Origin: Gerris lacustris
Taxonomy: Eukaryota; Arthropoda; Insecta; Hemiptera; Gerridae
Direction: 5' to 3'
NCBI GenBank assembly: GCA_951217055.1
Contig: OX578283.1
Location: 66,978,475 to 67,042,474, forward strand
DNA length: 64,000 nucleotides
Shown here: one piece after another, positions 1-11,408 of the stretch
Position numbering within the stretch: the stretch's first letter is position 1
Layout of the letters: the number at the start of each line of letters is the position of its first letter
Notes under the pieces: model-generated
What the model saw: only the letters and a program-made list of their open reading frames with translations
What the model was told of the DNA's origin: nothing
Database searches by the model: none
Made by a program: the position numbers and the translations under genes

Positions 1-460
1 TATTATTACATTTGAATTATTATTAGAGTTACATAGTTATAGAATGTCATTATAGAAATCAAATAAAACATAGATGGAATTGATGAATTGCACATTTAAT
101 TCATATTATTTCTTTTACTACAAGATGTTATAAAACTTTTTCTTTTGCTTTTAAAAGTCATTTTTAAAATTAAAGGAACAAAAATTTGTAAATTTAGTTA
201 TTAATACCTAAATAAATAGATAAGTCGAAATCATAGGTTTTATTTGTGTTGATTTTCTCCCTTCTAGAGGAAATAGCTTGTACGTACCACAGGAGGAAAA
301 AGTCATAGCACCCTCGCTATAATTAACTATAATTATAATATATAATTATAATTAAGATTTAGACAGTATGGTTCCCTCGGCTACGCCTCAGGAACCAACC
401 AAAACGCTCAGGGAGTAATGACTTTGTTTCCTCCCTTGGTGCGTAAATAACTATTGTGTC
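1..460 (+). repeat. Dispersed repeat W, copy 1
   Basis: This AT-rich segment is recognisably repeated at 56795-57215. Shared landmarks in the same order include the TTAGTTATTAATACCTAAAT block, the CTCCCTTCTAGAGGAAA block, GTACGTACCAC, CCCTCGCTATAATTAACT, CGCTCAGGG and the end TTTCCTCCCTTGGTRCGTAAATAA. A short hairpin-prone stretch near 376-392 (CTCGGCTACGCCTCAGG) recurs in other loci. No coding signal is seen. The class of repeat is unknown, and the left end may lie outside the window. Confidence 0.7.
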
Positions 461-479
461 TCCAATTTAATATATATTT

Positions 480-1112
480 CAGACATCAGGGAACATTTTT
501 TTGGTTACGCCACAGTGGTTAGACTAACACTGTCGGTTTGTCACTAAATTTTTGCGAACCAATATATCTTAAAAACTAAACGTCTAATATTAATAAAATT
601 TGTATGGTAGGTCATAATAAGCCCATTGTTGCTCTCATATATGTTTCAATCTTCAACTCCCATTTTGTTTCATTCAAAATGTGCATTTAAATACATTAAT
701 AAATTAAAGTATCAATATAGCAAAATTTTAAGATCTTAAGATGGTTAAAATTAATTTGGTGCTATCTGCGGACTAATTTCGACAAACCATCAAAATTTTT
801 ACAAATCAGATAAGTACTTTTGAAGATATAGTTGTAAATAAATGTATGTTTGTGCGCATGTGGAAGAGAAGCAAATGGGTCCAGAAGGTTCAAACTCATA
901 TGGGACCAACAGTGGGCTAATCATTACCTACCATACAAATTTCAATAAACTCAGAAGAGTAGCTTATACGATATGTTGTTTCGAAAAGATTGAGTGACAG
1001 ACAGACGACCCGGAACCAAAAATGGTTTCTTATGTCCGAAACGGATTTCTGTTGTATCGTTCTTTAGACCGATCACATAGCTTCCGTTATCTTCGGTAAC
1101 CTCCTTTAAACC
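480..1112. repeat. Family A, two fragments head to head
   Basis: 480-718 is a plus-oriented fragment (CAGACATCAGGGAACATTTTTTTGG, then GCGAACCAATATATCTT, then the block ending near the AAGTATCAATATAGC motif). 720-1112 carries the same landmarks in reverse, ending in CACATAGCTTCCGTTATCTTCGGTAACC. The pair forms a diverged inverted arrangement. Family A consists of a GCTTCCGAG...GGAAGC head, a (CTGT)n-rich stretch and an AATTGGCAGTCTATT tail; it appears non-coding. Confidence 0.65.
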
Positions 1113-3528
1113 TTGAACAGGGCAAGAACATGGTAAAGACCTTAAACACGGAATCGAAACTACAAAATCACTTTTAAGCACAAACCAGGTACTTTATATT
1201 ATTTGCTACATTTATGAGAAAGTAAAAATACAAAAATACAAAGTAGAGTTATTCTACAAATAACTGCAGTAGCCAATATATATCTACAAATAGCTAATAT
1301 ATGCAACAAATATGTACTTTCAAAGAAATGAGCCATGGCTGAAATGAGCAAAGCTGTTGGTATTTTTTTATTGTTGTTTGTTTCTAACAATTTTTATTAT
1401 AGCTTTAGTTTTATTCTTCAACACAAGATAATGACACATTTGAAGTCTTAGAAAACGACTTTATCAACTTGTATACGTAAAATTCAAATTTACAGAACAG
1501 ATTTTGCAAACTTTATAAAAATATTTTATAATAAAATAACATGTTATCATCCTTACTTAGCATTAATTTTAGATTTAGCATGAACAAAAGAATTTGTTTT
1601 TTACATTACAAAACAATAAGATTTGAATTCATAACGTTTGCATAAGTTTATTGAATGTATTATCTTTGAATGCGTTATCACAATCAACATGACTATTTAT
1701 ATGTCTCAAGTCCAACTCTAAATAGACTGGCAATTAGTGTGGCACATAGCTTCCTCGCATCCTATTACTTACTTTATTGATTTTATTATTTATATTTATT
1801 TCTCCGTTAATGTTTATGCACATGAGCTTACTTTTATTGAATACTTTCTATATTTTTCTTTAGTAAATATTGTATCGTGCACAATATTTCAAGTTTACCA
1901 CTGTTTTTTTTTTTTTTTTTTTTTTTAGTCCTGCTGAACAGCCTAGGTCATTACAATACGAGGATTATGCACTACTATTATTAATATTTTATGATTTTAA
2001 TATTATATAATAAAAAGATTTCGTTCAGTTCAAAACAAAGGATCATAAAATGTCTTTTTTTTATAAAACATAATTTCTTTAAAAAAAAACCTTGACGACT
2101 ACATATCCCTACAGAAACATACTGTATATTTTATTTATTATATTGTTCTTTTTTTTTTGGAGTAAATAATTACTCATTTTTAATAGACCAAATGGTGATA
2201 TTTTATCAGCATGGTGATACACATTATACCACAATGGTGATAGCTTCAAACCTTATTAGTTGTTAGTTGTATGAAATCATAAAAAATGTATCTTTTAAAT
2301 CGTCTGAATATTAAATTTAACATTTTTTTTATATATTATATAAGAGTCATGAATTAGTGCCTAGACGACACCTTGTCACTGACTGTATACTGAATATTAT
2401 TAATTTTAATAAAAACAGCTCTAAACCGGTAACCAACTGGATCATATCGGATGGAGCTAAAAATCATTTATATTGACAAAAACATACACAAACTGCGGTT
2501 TAAGTGGAAAAAGGCAAATTTATATTTGCAGAAAACCATCGGTGAGAGTTCAAAAAGAACAATTTCCACTCCCTTATCCGCTTCCACTATACAAAAAAAA
2601 GAGGCTTGAAATGGAGAATTTTTTTTAACGAGAGTAGGTTTTTACGTTGTGGCTTGCGAGGTTCTTGACTTGAAGATAGATTTATTACACCGGAGGGGTA
2701 AAACTGTACAGACTAGAAATGGGGTTTGAAGAGTAAGTGGAAATAAGCTTTAGAGGCAAGTTGTTTTGAAGGGAGAAGTACGTTGTGTGAATGTGGGGCC
2801 GATATTCAGAGTGCGGACTAAACCCGCAAAACTGTATTGAGGGTTTAGGGGGTAGTACTCGGTAACAAGGTTATATTTCTAACCCCTACTCAATGTCGAT
2901 GGCTCCAAGGGAGTAGCTATGTAAATTTTCTTCACCTCGTTCGGTCCTACCCCCACTCCAACCCTTCCCCTCCCTCTCCCCTTCAAATAGCCATTGTGCG
3001 TTTGACGATAAGCTTCGTTTTCCAACACGGACCCCCCCCCCTCCCCCTCTTTAATTAAATGTAAACTGCTACAACCTACCCTTTTACTCCTTCTATTCTA
3101 CCAGGTCCGGAAATTGAAGCTAAATTACTATTTCGACACTCGGAGGTAAAAAAAAGTGAGTGTTAAATGACTGTTAAATATATACCTTTCTTCCTTAACA
3201 CATTTTATCACGAATAAGGACCTTTTTTTGGGGATTTTTTCGTTTTCAGCAAACAACAAGTTCTACTAATGGTATTGAGAAATGTAGATTTGTAATATAA
3301 AAAAACTTAACTCTACTATTTTGTACAATCAAATAAACGGCTTAGTTCATCAATGTTTCCTTTCTAGGATCCGTAGTAGGGATGACCTACACAGATTCGA
3401 TTACTCGATTAATCGAATTACTGTTTGGCTTAAATCAATCATTTAATTCGATTAGTATTATTCTGATTAATATATCGAATCGATTCTTTCCATTCGATTT
3501 TTAGATGATGATATAAGTTTTTTCTCTT
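1113..3528. other. No gene seen; one family A end
   Basis: I see no supported gene here. 1719-1790 is a family A terminus in reverse orientation (AATAGACTGGCAATTAGTGTGGCACATAGCTTCC...). A 22-base T run lies near 1905-1926. 2940-3060 is unusually pyrimidine-rich. Short open frames in this stretch are low-complexity AT translations. Confidence 0.5.
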
Positions 3529-4109
3529 TTGCTTCCGAGCTTACCGAAGGTAACGGAAGCATTGTGTTCACTTTTAAGAACGAAATTTTTTTTTTATGTC
3601 TCCGATTTTAAAAATTCCAAGACAGAAATCCGTTTCAGACATCAGGGAACATTTTTTGGTCTCGTGTCTGTCTGTCGGTCTGTGTGTCCGCGAATTATGA
3701 AACGTGTGACGATAACTTGAGTAAATGTCGACCGATTTTGATGAAATTTGATAGACATGTTCATTTTACCAATGCCCAGGACGAGTTCGTTGGACAACGT
3801 TATCCGTCCAAGCGTTCACGAGCAACGTTCACGTAAATGTGAATTTCAAATTTAAAATTGGAATTCAATGTCGGAAAAAACTTTATCTATTCAATGAGAC
3901 AAACATTTTTTTTCAAATAGAATTTTTTAGTAAAACCAACAGCGACACCGCTATGAAGTGTTAAAGATCGCTAAAACTATTAATAGTTTTTACACAATAA
4001 ACAATATAACAATAAAGTAATATAACAATAATTTTAATGTTAATATAACAATAAAGTACATAATAGAATGCGAGGAAGCTATGTGTCACACTAATTGGCC
4101 GTCTATATT
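3529..4109 (+). mobile_element. Family A element, mosaic subtype
   Basis: A near-complete copy runs from TTGCTTCCGAGCTTACCGAAGG to GCGAGGAAGCTATGTGTCACACTAATTGG. Between head and tail it carries the GATAACTTGAGTAAATG...GACAACGTTATCCG block also found in family C (40636-40900), rather than the GCGAACCAACATATCTT body of other A copies. The same mosaic occurs at 37531-38162. It is about 580 bp with no coding capacity, so it is probably a non-autonomous transposon. Confidence 0.65.
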
Positions 4110-4163
4110 AAATTCAATAATTTCTCTGCAAAATGACGCATTAAGCAAACAGTTGTCACTAAA

Positions 4164-4212
4164 GTCGGTAACAGTGAAACCACATTTAATGTGGTTTCAC
4201 TGTTACTACCGA
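4164..4212. repeat. Short near-perfect palindrome
   Basis: The arms GTAACAGTGAAACCACATT and its complement meet around a tiny centre, immediately right of the family A tail. Function is unknown. Confidence 0.7.
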
Positions 4213-4635
4213 TCAACCAATTAAATTTTAATGGGTTGAAGAGTAGGGATGATAAAAGTTACTATACTCATGCCATTAAGCTTTGTTATTCTGACAGAGC
4301 GGGAAAATCGAAAAAAAAAAACGGGAGGGGAGCCAATGAGAGCTCGAGATTTTGGAGGGTAAGATAACCACCTAGTGCTTTTATTTTTTTCCTCACATAG
4401 GTTGGTCAATCTTAGCTATCAAATTTACAAAGTATAATGGCATGAGTATAGTATTACTCTCTTTTTATCTACAATCCTGAAGGAAGAGTGCAGCTTTCAA
4501 CACCAACCCTTATATCTTATCCTATAAAGACTTGCGATTAACACGAAATTAATAAGTTTCTTGTTTCCTTTTTATATTATTTCGGAAGCAAATATGTTGA
4601 AAAAGAAAACAAAAGTCCGATAAAAAAATGTTTTC

Positions 4636-5150
4636 TTGAAAACCGTCTACCCGGAACATGATTTGCACCCCCCAAGTTTCGGAACATTGGTATTTTTTAC
4701 CTTGACCATATTTTTTAGGTTATTATTTCATTTATTTCATTAGACGTTTACTACAGACACATACTCAGTAGAAAACATAATTAAATACCTTTATAATTAT
4801 CTATTTATAAAAATCATTAAAATGGCGGTAAAAATGATTCATTAAGGTGCTGGAACAACGGTATAAATTACGGGTTAGGGATCGGAACATCGGTAGATCT
4901 TACGCACAGGAAAAAATCTAACCAAATGGAGAATACCTGTAGATTTTACCGACAGATCTCAACCATACCGTTGGTTTGCCCAGAAAAAAACATGTAGCGG
5001 AGCGGCAACCGTCTCTCCTTCGTGGTAAGTTGTCCACTAAAAGTGTATTCGGACCACAACTATATACGTTGCTAGTGCTACCGACGACTATTTAGATATC
5101 TACACCGGTGAAAAATACCGATGTTCCGGGCAGAAGATGTGTAGAATATG
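4636..5150. mobile_element. Foldback-like element with GGAACAT termini
   Basis: The left side reads CCCGGAACAT...TCGGAACATTGGTATTTTTTACC. The right side near 5095-5140 reads CACCGGTGAAAAATACCGATGTTCCGGGC, which is its imperfect reverse complement. Further GTAGAT...TTAC and ACCG motifs inside add to the inverted symmetry. No open frame of note is present. I infer a non-autonomous foldback or MITE; the exact ends are uncertain. Confidence 0.5.
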
Positions 5151-5220
5151 ACGAGCTGCCAGTTGTATATTTGTTATATAGATAGATAGTTAAATTGATT
5201 TGTGAAAATATATCTTATTT

Positions 5221-5510
5221 CAATTTTTAAGTTTTTGGTAGTTTTCATACTACGGCAAGTTAAATTTTAATTTAAATCAAATTATAATTATTATTAACTA
5301 CGGGAAACAGACAGTGAAAAATACACTCCAGCGCCGGGATTTGAACCACGGGCCTCTATATTTCCAGTATAGTTCAAAGCAGTGGTTCAAATCCCGGCGC
5401 TGGAGTGTATTTTTCACTGTCTGTTTCCCGTAGTTAATAATAATTATAATTTGATTTAAATTAAAATTTAACTTGCCGTAGTATGAAAACTACCAAAAAC
5501 TTAAAAATTG
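5221..5510. repeat. Perfect 129-bp-arm inverted repeat
   Basis: The arms 5221-5349 and 5382-5510 are identical in reverse complement, with spacer 5350-5381. The arms include the B-box half of the tRNA-like sequence. The left copy of the tRNA-like 3' half (5326-5372, minus) is truncated at the anticodon stem. Confidence 0.9.
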
Positions 5511-5680
5511 AATTTCGAATTGATTGTACAAGGTACAGGTACTAATTGAGTACTTTATAATTATAAGCGTTAATTCTTGGTTTAGTTCTAATGTCATAAA
5601 TATTGACTGTCTAAATGTATATGAATATTGAAAGCTTGGATTCGGGACTAGTTATCGATTACGGTAGTGAAAAATCATTC

Positions 5681-5753
5681 TCCTGCGTAGCTTAGATGGA
5701 AGAGCGCTATACTGGAAATATAGAGGCCCGTGGTTCAAATCCCGGCGCTGGAG
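5681..5753 (+). tRNA. tRNA-like gene, apparent GGA anticodon, copy 1
   Basis: A cloverleaf can be drawn. The acceptor TCCTGCG pairs with CGCTGGA with one T-T mismatch. The D arm starts TAGCTTAGATGG. The anticodon stem CTATA/TATAG closes a seven-base loop CTGGAAA, placing GGA at 34-36. The T loop is TTCAAAT. The A box (TAGCTTAGATGG) and B box (GGTTCAAATCC) are intact, and a T5 run at about 5757-5761 could terminate Pol III. GGA would read a serine codon, but serine tRNAs have a long variable arm and this one has five bases. The T stem has two mismatches. I take it as a tRNA-derived repeat head or pseudo-tRNA rather than a working tRNA-Ser. Confidence 0.5.
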
Positions 5754-6028
5754 TGTATTTTTCACTGTCTGTTTCCCGTAGTTAATAATAATTATAATTT
5801 GATTTAAATTAAAATTTAACTTGCCGTAGTATGAAAACTACCAAAAACTTAAATATTGAATTTCGAATTGATTGTACAAGGTACAGGTACTAATTGAGTA
5901 CTTTATAATTATAAGCGTTAATTCTTGGTTTAGTTCTAATGTCATAAATATTGACTGTCTAAATGTATATGAATATTGAAAGCTTGGATTCGGGACTAGT
6001 TATCGATTACGGTAGTGAAAAATCATTC

Positions 6029-6101
6029 TCCTGCGTAGCTTAGATGGAAGAGCGCTATACTGGAAATATAGAGGCCCGTGGTTCAAATCCCGGCGCTAGA
6101 G
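6029..6101 (+). tRNA. tRNA-like gene, apparent GGA anticodon, copy 2
   Basis: This copy lies exactly 348 bp downstream of the copy at 5681 and is nearly identical. One visible difference (CGCTAGAG instead of CGCTGGAG) breaks a further acceptor pair, so it looks more decayed. The A and B boxes and the T run after the 3' end are kept. Confidence 0.5.
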
Positions 6102-6170
6102 TGTATTTTTCACTGTCTGTTTCCCGTAGTTAATAATAATTATAATTTGATTTAAATTAATATCTTATTT

Positions 6171-6817
6171 CTATTGAGTACTGTCGAAAGTAAACTCAAT
6201 GTTAATCTAAAACTACAGATATGATCGTTATCACTTGAATGTTTAAAGAAAATAATTTAAAATCGAGGAGTTAAAAAATCTAATAGGTTTATTTAAACTG
6301 CTGTGAATTTTCATAAATTACCATTTATGAAAAGAACAGTTTCCAAATAATTAAGGGATATCGTAGAGGTGAATCTAGATGTTAATGTTAATACAAGTCC
6401 AAGGATTGATTTAATAATTCTGAGTAAGAGGATGGTAATGATAGACTGACTCTGTAGACTAATAATTACTTAACAAGACTCGAGTGTATTATGGTAATGA
6501 GACATTAATTAGGTAATAAGCCAGGTCGGGCTGTGAGGATGAATCAGTTCTGCCACGCTCGGATCTATCTCTAATTATAATCAACATATTCATTAAGCAT
6601 AGCAGCTCTTTATTTAGAACCACCCAATAGCCAATGCATAATGTAAATTCATGATAACTTATGCCATTAATCAATACAATAGCAGTTTAAAAATATTAAA
6701 CCACTAATTATTTTGAGTGGTATCAAGTCCATAGTAGCCATATACTATTGGCAAAGCTTGAGTTTTGGGCATTTACAAAATAAATATGAAATTTCAAGAT
6801 AAAAGGAACTTTTTATA
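6171..6817. other. No gene seen
   Basis: AT-rich sequence without recognisable coding, RNA or repeat structure. Short frames such as the one at 6489-6674 have no family resemblance I can see. Confidence 0.4.
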
Positions 6818-6818
6818 T

Positions 6819-7433
6819 ACTACGTTTTTAAATTTTCTTTTGAATCGTATGTAATGTTGATAATATAATTGTTATTGTTATATAATATATAATGTTAGTG
6901 AAAAAAAAAAATTGTTCCAAATTTATTTACTTTACATAAATGACAACCATCTAGAGAGCTGATCTTAAACCTACAAAAGGACCAATCTTTGTACAACGGA
7001 TCTCCCCAACACCAAATCTAAACCGTGCCATCAATAGATTTGAAATAATATAAATAATATAATCGATAAATAATATAATCGATATATTTCCTGATTTGCT
7101 GTCATTCAATGTTTATCTCTTATTTATAAAAATCACAAATTTGAAACCCGTCAAAATGAAGATTGCGTAAATATGGGACATGGCAAAACAAATAAAATAA
7201 CTTGCGGATTTTTTCCGAACTAACTTTCCATACAGCCAAATTTGCTGAAAACCAATTAAATTCTGCTGAAAGATGGCTAAAAGTATTAAAATAACGCATT
7301 GTCATCGTGTTCTGTGCTATGCTAAAAGTTTCAAATGTCTAGCTATTCGGGAAGTTAGTTAGAAATCGATTGCCAGATTTGTACCGGACAAGCAAACAAA
7401 AAAACAAGAAAGCAAGCTAATAAAAACGTAGTA
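6819..7433 (-). mobile_element. Family B element (ACTACGTTTTTA ends), copy 1
   Basis: About 615 bp, from ATACTACGTTTTTAAATTTTC to GCTAATAAAAACGTAGTA, so the termini are inverted (CTACGTTTTTA). Internal landmarks shared by all copies are TGACAACCATCTAGAGAGCTGATC, ATCGATA repeats and CCGAATAGCTAGACATTTGAAA. No transposase frame is present. I infer a non-autonomous DNA transposon. Confidence 0.75.
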
Positions 7434-7722
7434 ATAAAAAATAAATGATTACGTTTTTACACATTAAATTGTAGAAAATTGTGAATAATTTCATGGAATA
7501 TAGTAGGGAATCTCTCCTAGAACTACTAATTAAAAATCTCTCCTAGAATTACTAATTAAAATATAGCATTTAAGCGGCTTTGACACTGCACGCGATTCTG
7601 CTTCAGAAACCAACACAGGAATCAGCATGAGGCTATTCAAATTGAATGCCGAGGGAGTTGAGGCCGATCACCCAGTTGCGCCGTAACCCAATTTATTCCT
7701 TGAATATGCTACTCTTGTTGTA

Positions 7723-8216
7723 CAGGGTGGCGCAGCGCGGATGAACACATTTTAAATTGTTACCATGTGCTTAATACTAGAGCCAAGAGATTGAAATATA
7801 GCAAATTTTTAAGTGTGGAAGATAATATCCGATAAATGACGTCCTTGTTGATTTCCACATTCTTATTATTCACACGACCGAGAAAAATTTGACGCACGCG
7901 ATCCATAAACACTTGTGTTTACAGCGTCTCAATCTTGTTGGAACCCTAAGTGGACAGTTTCCATTTCGTTATCGTTTGGATAGGGGATAAAAAATCGGAT
8001 TCCCTGACGAGATGCGCAACTTCGCCGAGCGACTCTAAGAATGTGTAAATCGACAAGGCGTCATTTATCGGACATTATCTTCCACACTTAAAAATTTGAC
8101 TTATGTCCAGTAAACTTTCACATTTAGCTTGAAAATTTGCTTTATATTAATCTCCTACCTCTAGTATTATGCACATGGGGACCATTTAAAATGTGGTGAT
8201 CCGCGCTGCGCCACTC
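7723..8216. mobile_element. Palindromic MITE M with TA flanks
   Basis: The left end CAGGGTGGCGCAGCGCGGATGAAC and the right end GATCCGCGCTGCGCCACTC are inverted, with TA on each side (7721-7722, 8217-8218). A second inner inverted pair surrounds AAATTTTTAAGTGTGGAAG and its complement near 8080-8100. The centre is about 220 bases of unrelated sequence. The end structure resembles mariner-type MITEs; non-coding. Confidence 0.75.
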
Positions 8217-8278
8217 TATATATTTCTTTTACTAATTTACCCTATCATTACTATTACATTTTGATTTCCTTAATTATT

Positions 8279-8430
8279 GGAACGAAGTTCCTTATGGTAC
8301 GTTTTAGCGTCTGGAGGCCGGGAGTGAATCCGAACAAAACCGACCGTCAAAAATCCAACCGTCACGAAATCGACCGATAACGATAACTTGAGTAAATGAT
8401 GACCGATTTAGTACACATGATCAGAAAAAT
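8279..8430 (+). repeat. Family C fragment
   Basis: Starts with the palindromic GGAACGAAGTTCC, followed by CGACCGTCAAAAATCC and GATAACTTGAGTAAATGATGACCGA, as in the longer copy at 40527. It is cut off after about 150 bp. Confidence 0.65.
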
Positions 8431-8507
8431 CGTTCCCTATAAAATAATAAACTTTAATATTTACTTTGTTTCTAAACTAAAACAAAAATTATTTTATTTT
8501 ATTTCAT

Positions 8508-9193
8508 AAAGGTGGATTCACACCTTCGATCACGGTCGGGTCTTGTCAGATCAAGATCCCTTTCTATGTTTTTAAATAGAAGCATTCCCACCTTCGGCAT
8601 AGTCCGATCTACTACAGACAGTCAACCGTCGGTTTGCCTCCTATCTGCTGGTTTTTATTGCCATTGCCATAGTGTTTTTACCAAATTTATTTCATTTGAG
8701 AACCTTTCTTTACATTGCCTCTTATAATTGTTTCTTATTTTGTTTATTGTTTCGTATTGTTTATCTCGGGATGGATGACGAGAAATTAATTAAATATGTT
8801 TTTGTTATATATCTTGTTTTATAAGGTTTAATAAATGAATGAAATCAAAATGCGACATTCCGAAGTACTGGTGAAATATTTAATTTCATCGTCCAGCAGT
8901 TGTGGATACAATTTTGCAAACTCCCCTTCTTTTCTTCTTGATAAATGTATCTTGTGAACCTAAAAACGTCTTTGAGACCGAGGCCTAACTCCACCTTCTT
9001 GCTCTAAAAGAAGCGCTGTTTTACACAGGGTAAAATTACTGAGACATTATAGTGGTGCGTATAGGATGTAGTGTTGAGGGAAGGACATTCTGCCTTTGAC
9101 TGACTGGGATCTGCCCGGAGAGTGGGAATGGGTTGGACCGTGCCGTGCCCTGTCCGTGATCAGCCCTGACCCTATAGGTGTGAATCCACCTTT
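8508..9193. mobile_element. Non-autonomous element K with AAAGGTGGATTCACACCT inverted ends
   Basis: The left terminus AAAGGTGGATTCACACCT (8508) is matched by AGGTGTGAATCCACCTTT at the right (ending 9193), with TA next to both ends. Inside, GATCACGG and its complement lie near the two ends. The 71-residue frame at 8512-8727 starts inside the terminal repeat and has no family resemblance. The superfamily is not established; PIF/Harbinger-like ends are one possibility. Confidence 0.75.
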
Positions 9194-10560
9194 AGAGTTT
9201 ACTTATTCTCCTTTTTATTAAATAAAATAGGATCTAGAAAATCAAATTTATTTAATAATTTTAACATTTCTTACCGGTAGTTTACGAGTATTAACTATTT
9301 TTTAACATTTAATAATATTCCACAGTTAACACGAATACTCGGCTAGTAATAATAATAAATGAAAAAGTGTATTTGAAATGACTACTTAAGAATTGTAACG
9401 TAATAACTGAGTAATTCAGTTTCAACCACAAGAATCGTCTATTATAGTTTTATTTAGTTAAAGCAGTAAAAAACAAATTGCATTAGCTAAATAAAACAAT
9501 TAAATTTTAAATTTTTGTTCTATAATTTTTACAGGTTTTAAAAACAACCACTTAAATTAATGCAAGTTGAGAGTTGAAATATATATTATGAATATAAAGA
9601 ATTTTCTTTGAATTTCATAAATGAAAAGAAAAAACCACAATTTTTCTTCTTGTAAAAGAAAAGCATTAATATGTATGATTCTGACCTCTTTATTAAAGCA
9701 ATCACCGAAAAAGTCTTGCTATGCTTAAAAAAAGAAAAAAAAAGTTTTTCTTTAAACTGCAGTTAAAAGTTTCGATTATCTTCTTAACGAAACAACATGA
9801 AAAGACTTTAGAAAAGAGAAGAGATAAAAGCAAGGTTTTCTAGGGTAAGAAAGCTTCGTCTGAAAAAGGAATAAAGGGGGGGGGGAAGACATTGTGAATG
9901 AAAGTGAATAGGAGACTATCGAGGTAGTCAAGATGCTAACGAGGTGTTTTCAAGGAATAAGAACCAGATTCTCTACTTGGAATAATTTTATATCCTCCCC
10001 TCAACAGTACTTTAGCTAAATACCTTTAAGAGTGCCCCCCCCGCCCCCCCCTTCCCCCACCCCCTCCAATCCTACCTCTGTAAAAGCTCCCTTCAGCAAA
10101 ATGTTTCCACTTTTACATCTGATAATACGTTATTATTAAAAGAGGTTAAAAAGAAAGGGGGGGGGGGGGGGGGGGGGGGGGGGGTGGGGAAGGACGATGA
10201 ACGAAGATCATTTTTAAAGCATTATTGTTAAGGAAGAGAAGAAAACATAAACGTTAAGTTGTCAAGTTGTTAAATTTACATTAAATAAACTCTAAAATTA
10301 AGTCTGTACTAAATTTCCCAATGAAAATAGTTTGTAAGTTTCATTATTATTTTACTTTATGATTGACAATACTAGATATATTGTTTCAGAAGGGACGAAA
10401 TAACAATCTTATTAAGTTCATTAATATACAGAGTAAACATATATTATCTTTCTTAAAAACTCGGCCCTTCGGGCCTCGCAAAGGGCTTGACCCTGCTGGG
10501 GGAAACCCCCAGACCTCCCTGAATGGATGTTATCACTTAGAGCCCGTGGCTAAAACTCAA
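9194..10560. other. No gene seen; purine-rich tracts and long poly-G
   Basis: No gene is supported. 9840-10260 alternates purine-rich and pyrimidine-rich stretches, with a 28-base G run at 10157-10184. 10440-10540 is an atypical GC-rich patch (GGCCCTTCGGGCC, GGGGGAAACCCCC) of unknown origin. Confidence 0.4.
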
Positions 10561-10561
10561 G

Positions 10562-11374
10562 AAACATGGAACATGCTTTAGCCGCTTGGTTGTACGAGGC
10601 TAATCGCTAGATTCTGGATTACCCTTCTACAGACGGCCAACCCCCCCCCCCCCCCCCTCCGAAAATTCTACAGACAAAATCCCCCTAGGTCCCCCCCCCC
10701 CCCCCTAAATAATAATATATAACTACACGTTTTACTAAATTTTTATTAGCTTGCTTTCTTGTTTGTTTGTTTGTCCGGTACAAATCTGGAAATCGATTTC
10801 TAACTAACTTCCCGAATAGCTAGACATTTGAAACTTTTTGCATAGCTCAGAACACGATGACAATGCATTATTTTAATACTTTAACCATCTTTCAGCAGAA
10901 TTTAATTGGTTTTCAGCAAATTTTGCTGTATGGAAAGTTAGTTCGGAAAAAATCCGCAAGTTATTTTATTTGTTTTGCCATGACCCATATTTACGCAATA
11001 TTCATTTTGACGAGTCTCAAATTTGTGATAGGTAAACATTGAATGACAGCAAAACAGGAAATATCGATTGTATTATTTATCGATTATATTATTTTTGGTG
11101 TTGGAGAGATCCGTTGTACAAAGATTTATCCTTTTATAGGTTTAAGATCAGCTCTTTAGATGGTTGTCATTTATGTGAAGTAAATAAATTTGGAACTTTT
11201 TTTTTTTTATTTTTTTTTTTTTTTTTCACTAACATAATATATTATATAACAATAACAACTATATTATCAACATTACATGCGATTCAACAGAAAATTTAAA
11301 AACGTAGTATATAAAAAGTTATTTTTATCTTGAAATTATTGGTAGTTAGGTCAAGGCTAAAGCATGTTCCATGC
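10562..11374. repeat. Inverted 20-mers bracketing family B copy 2
   Basis: ACATGGAACATGCTTTAGCC at 10562-10581 is answered by GGCTAAAGCATGTTCCATGC at 11355-11374. Between them lie two poly-C runs and a family B element (about 10728-11310, plus). The outer pair may be the ends of a host element into which B inserted. Confidence 0.5.
10728..11310 (+). mobile_element. Family B element, copy 2
   Basis: Plus orientation, from a degenerate ACACGTTTTACTAAATTTTTATTAGC end to AAATTTAAAAACGTAGT. It has all internal landmarks, including GTTGGAGAGATCCGTTGTACAAAG. A long T run near 11198-11226 replaces the A-rich tract of other copies. Open frames here are repeat translations. Confidence 0.75.
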
Positions 11375-11408
11375 TAAAAAATTATTTTTAAAACTGATGG
11401 GAAACGCA

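Larger units (their letters stand above)
5211..6170 (+). mobile_element. Composite tRNA-like array with inverted head and 10-bp direct-repeat flanks
   Basis: The insert 5221-6160 is bounded on both sides by TATCTTATTT (5211-5220 and 6161-6170). It starts with an inverted segment: 5221-5349 is an exact reverse complement of 5382-5510 (129 of 129 by eye), around a 32-base spacer. From 5382 on it is a tandem array with a 348-bp period (units start at 5382, 5730 and 6078; the third is partial). Each unit holds a tRNA-like gene with intact A and B boxes. The layout resembles a multimeric Pol III transcript retroposed with a 5' inversion, but that mechanism is inferred. Confidence 0.7.

Noticed and set aside
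5681..5753. Functional tRNA-Ser(GGA) gene
   Set aside because: The variable arm is five bases, not the long arm of serine tRNAs, and the T stem has two mismatches. Treated as tRNA-like.
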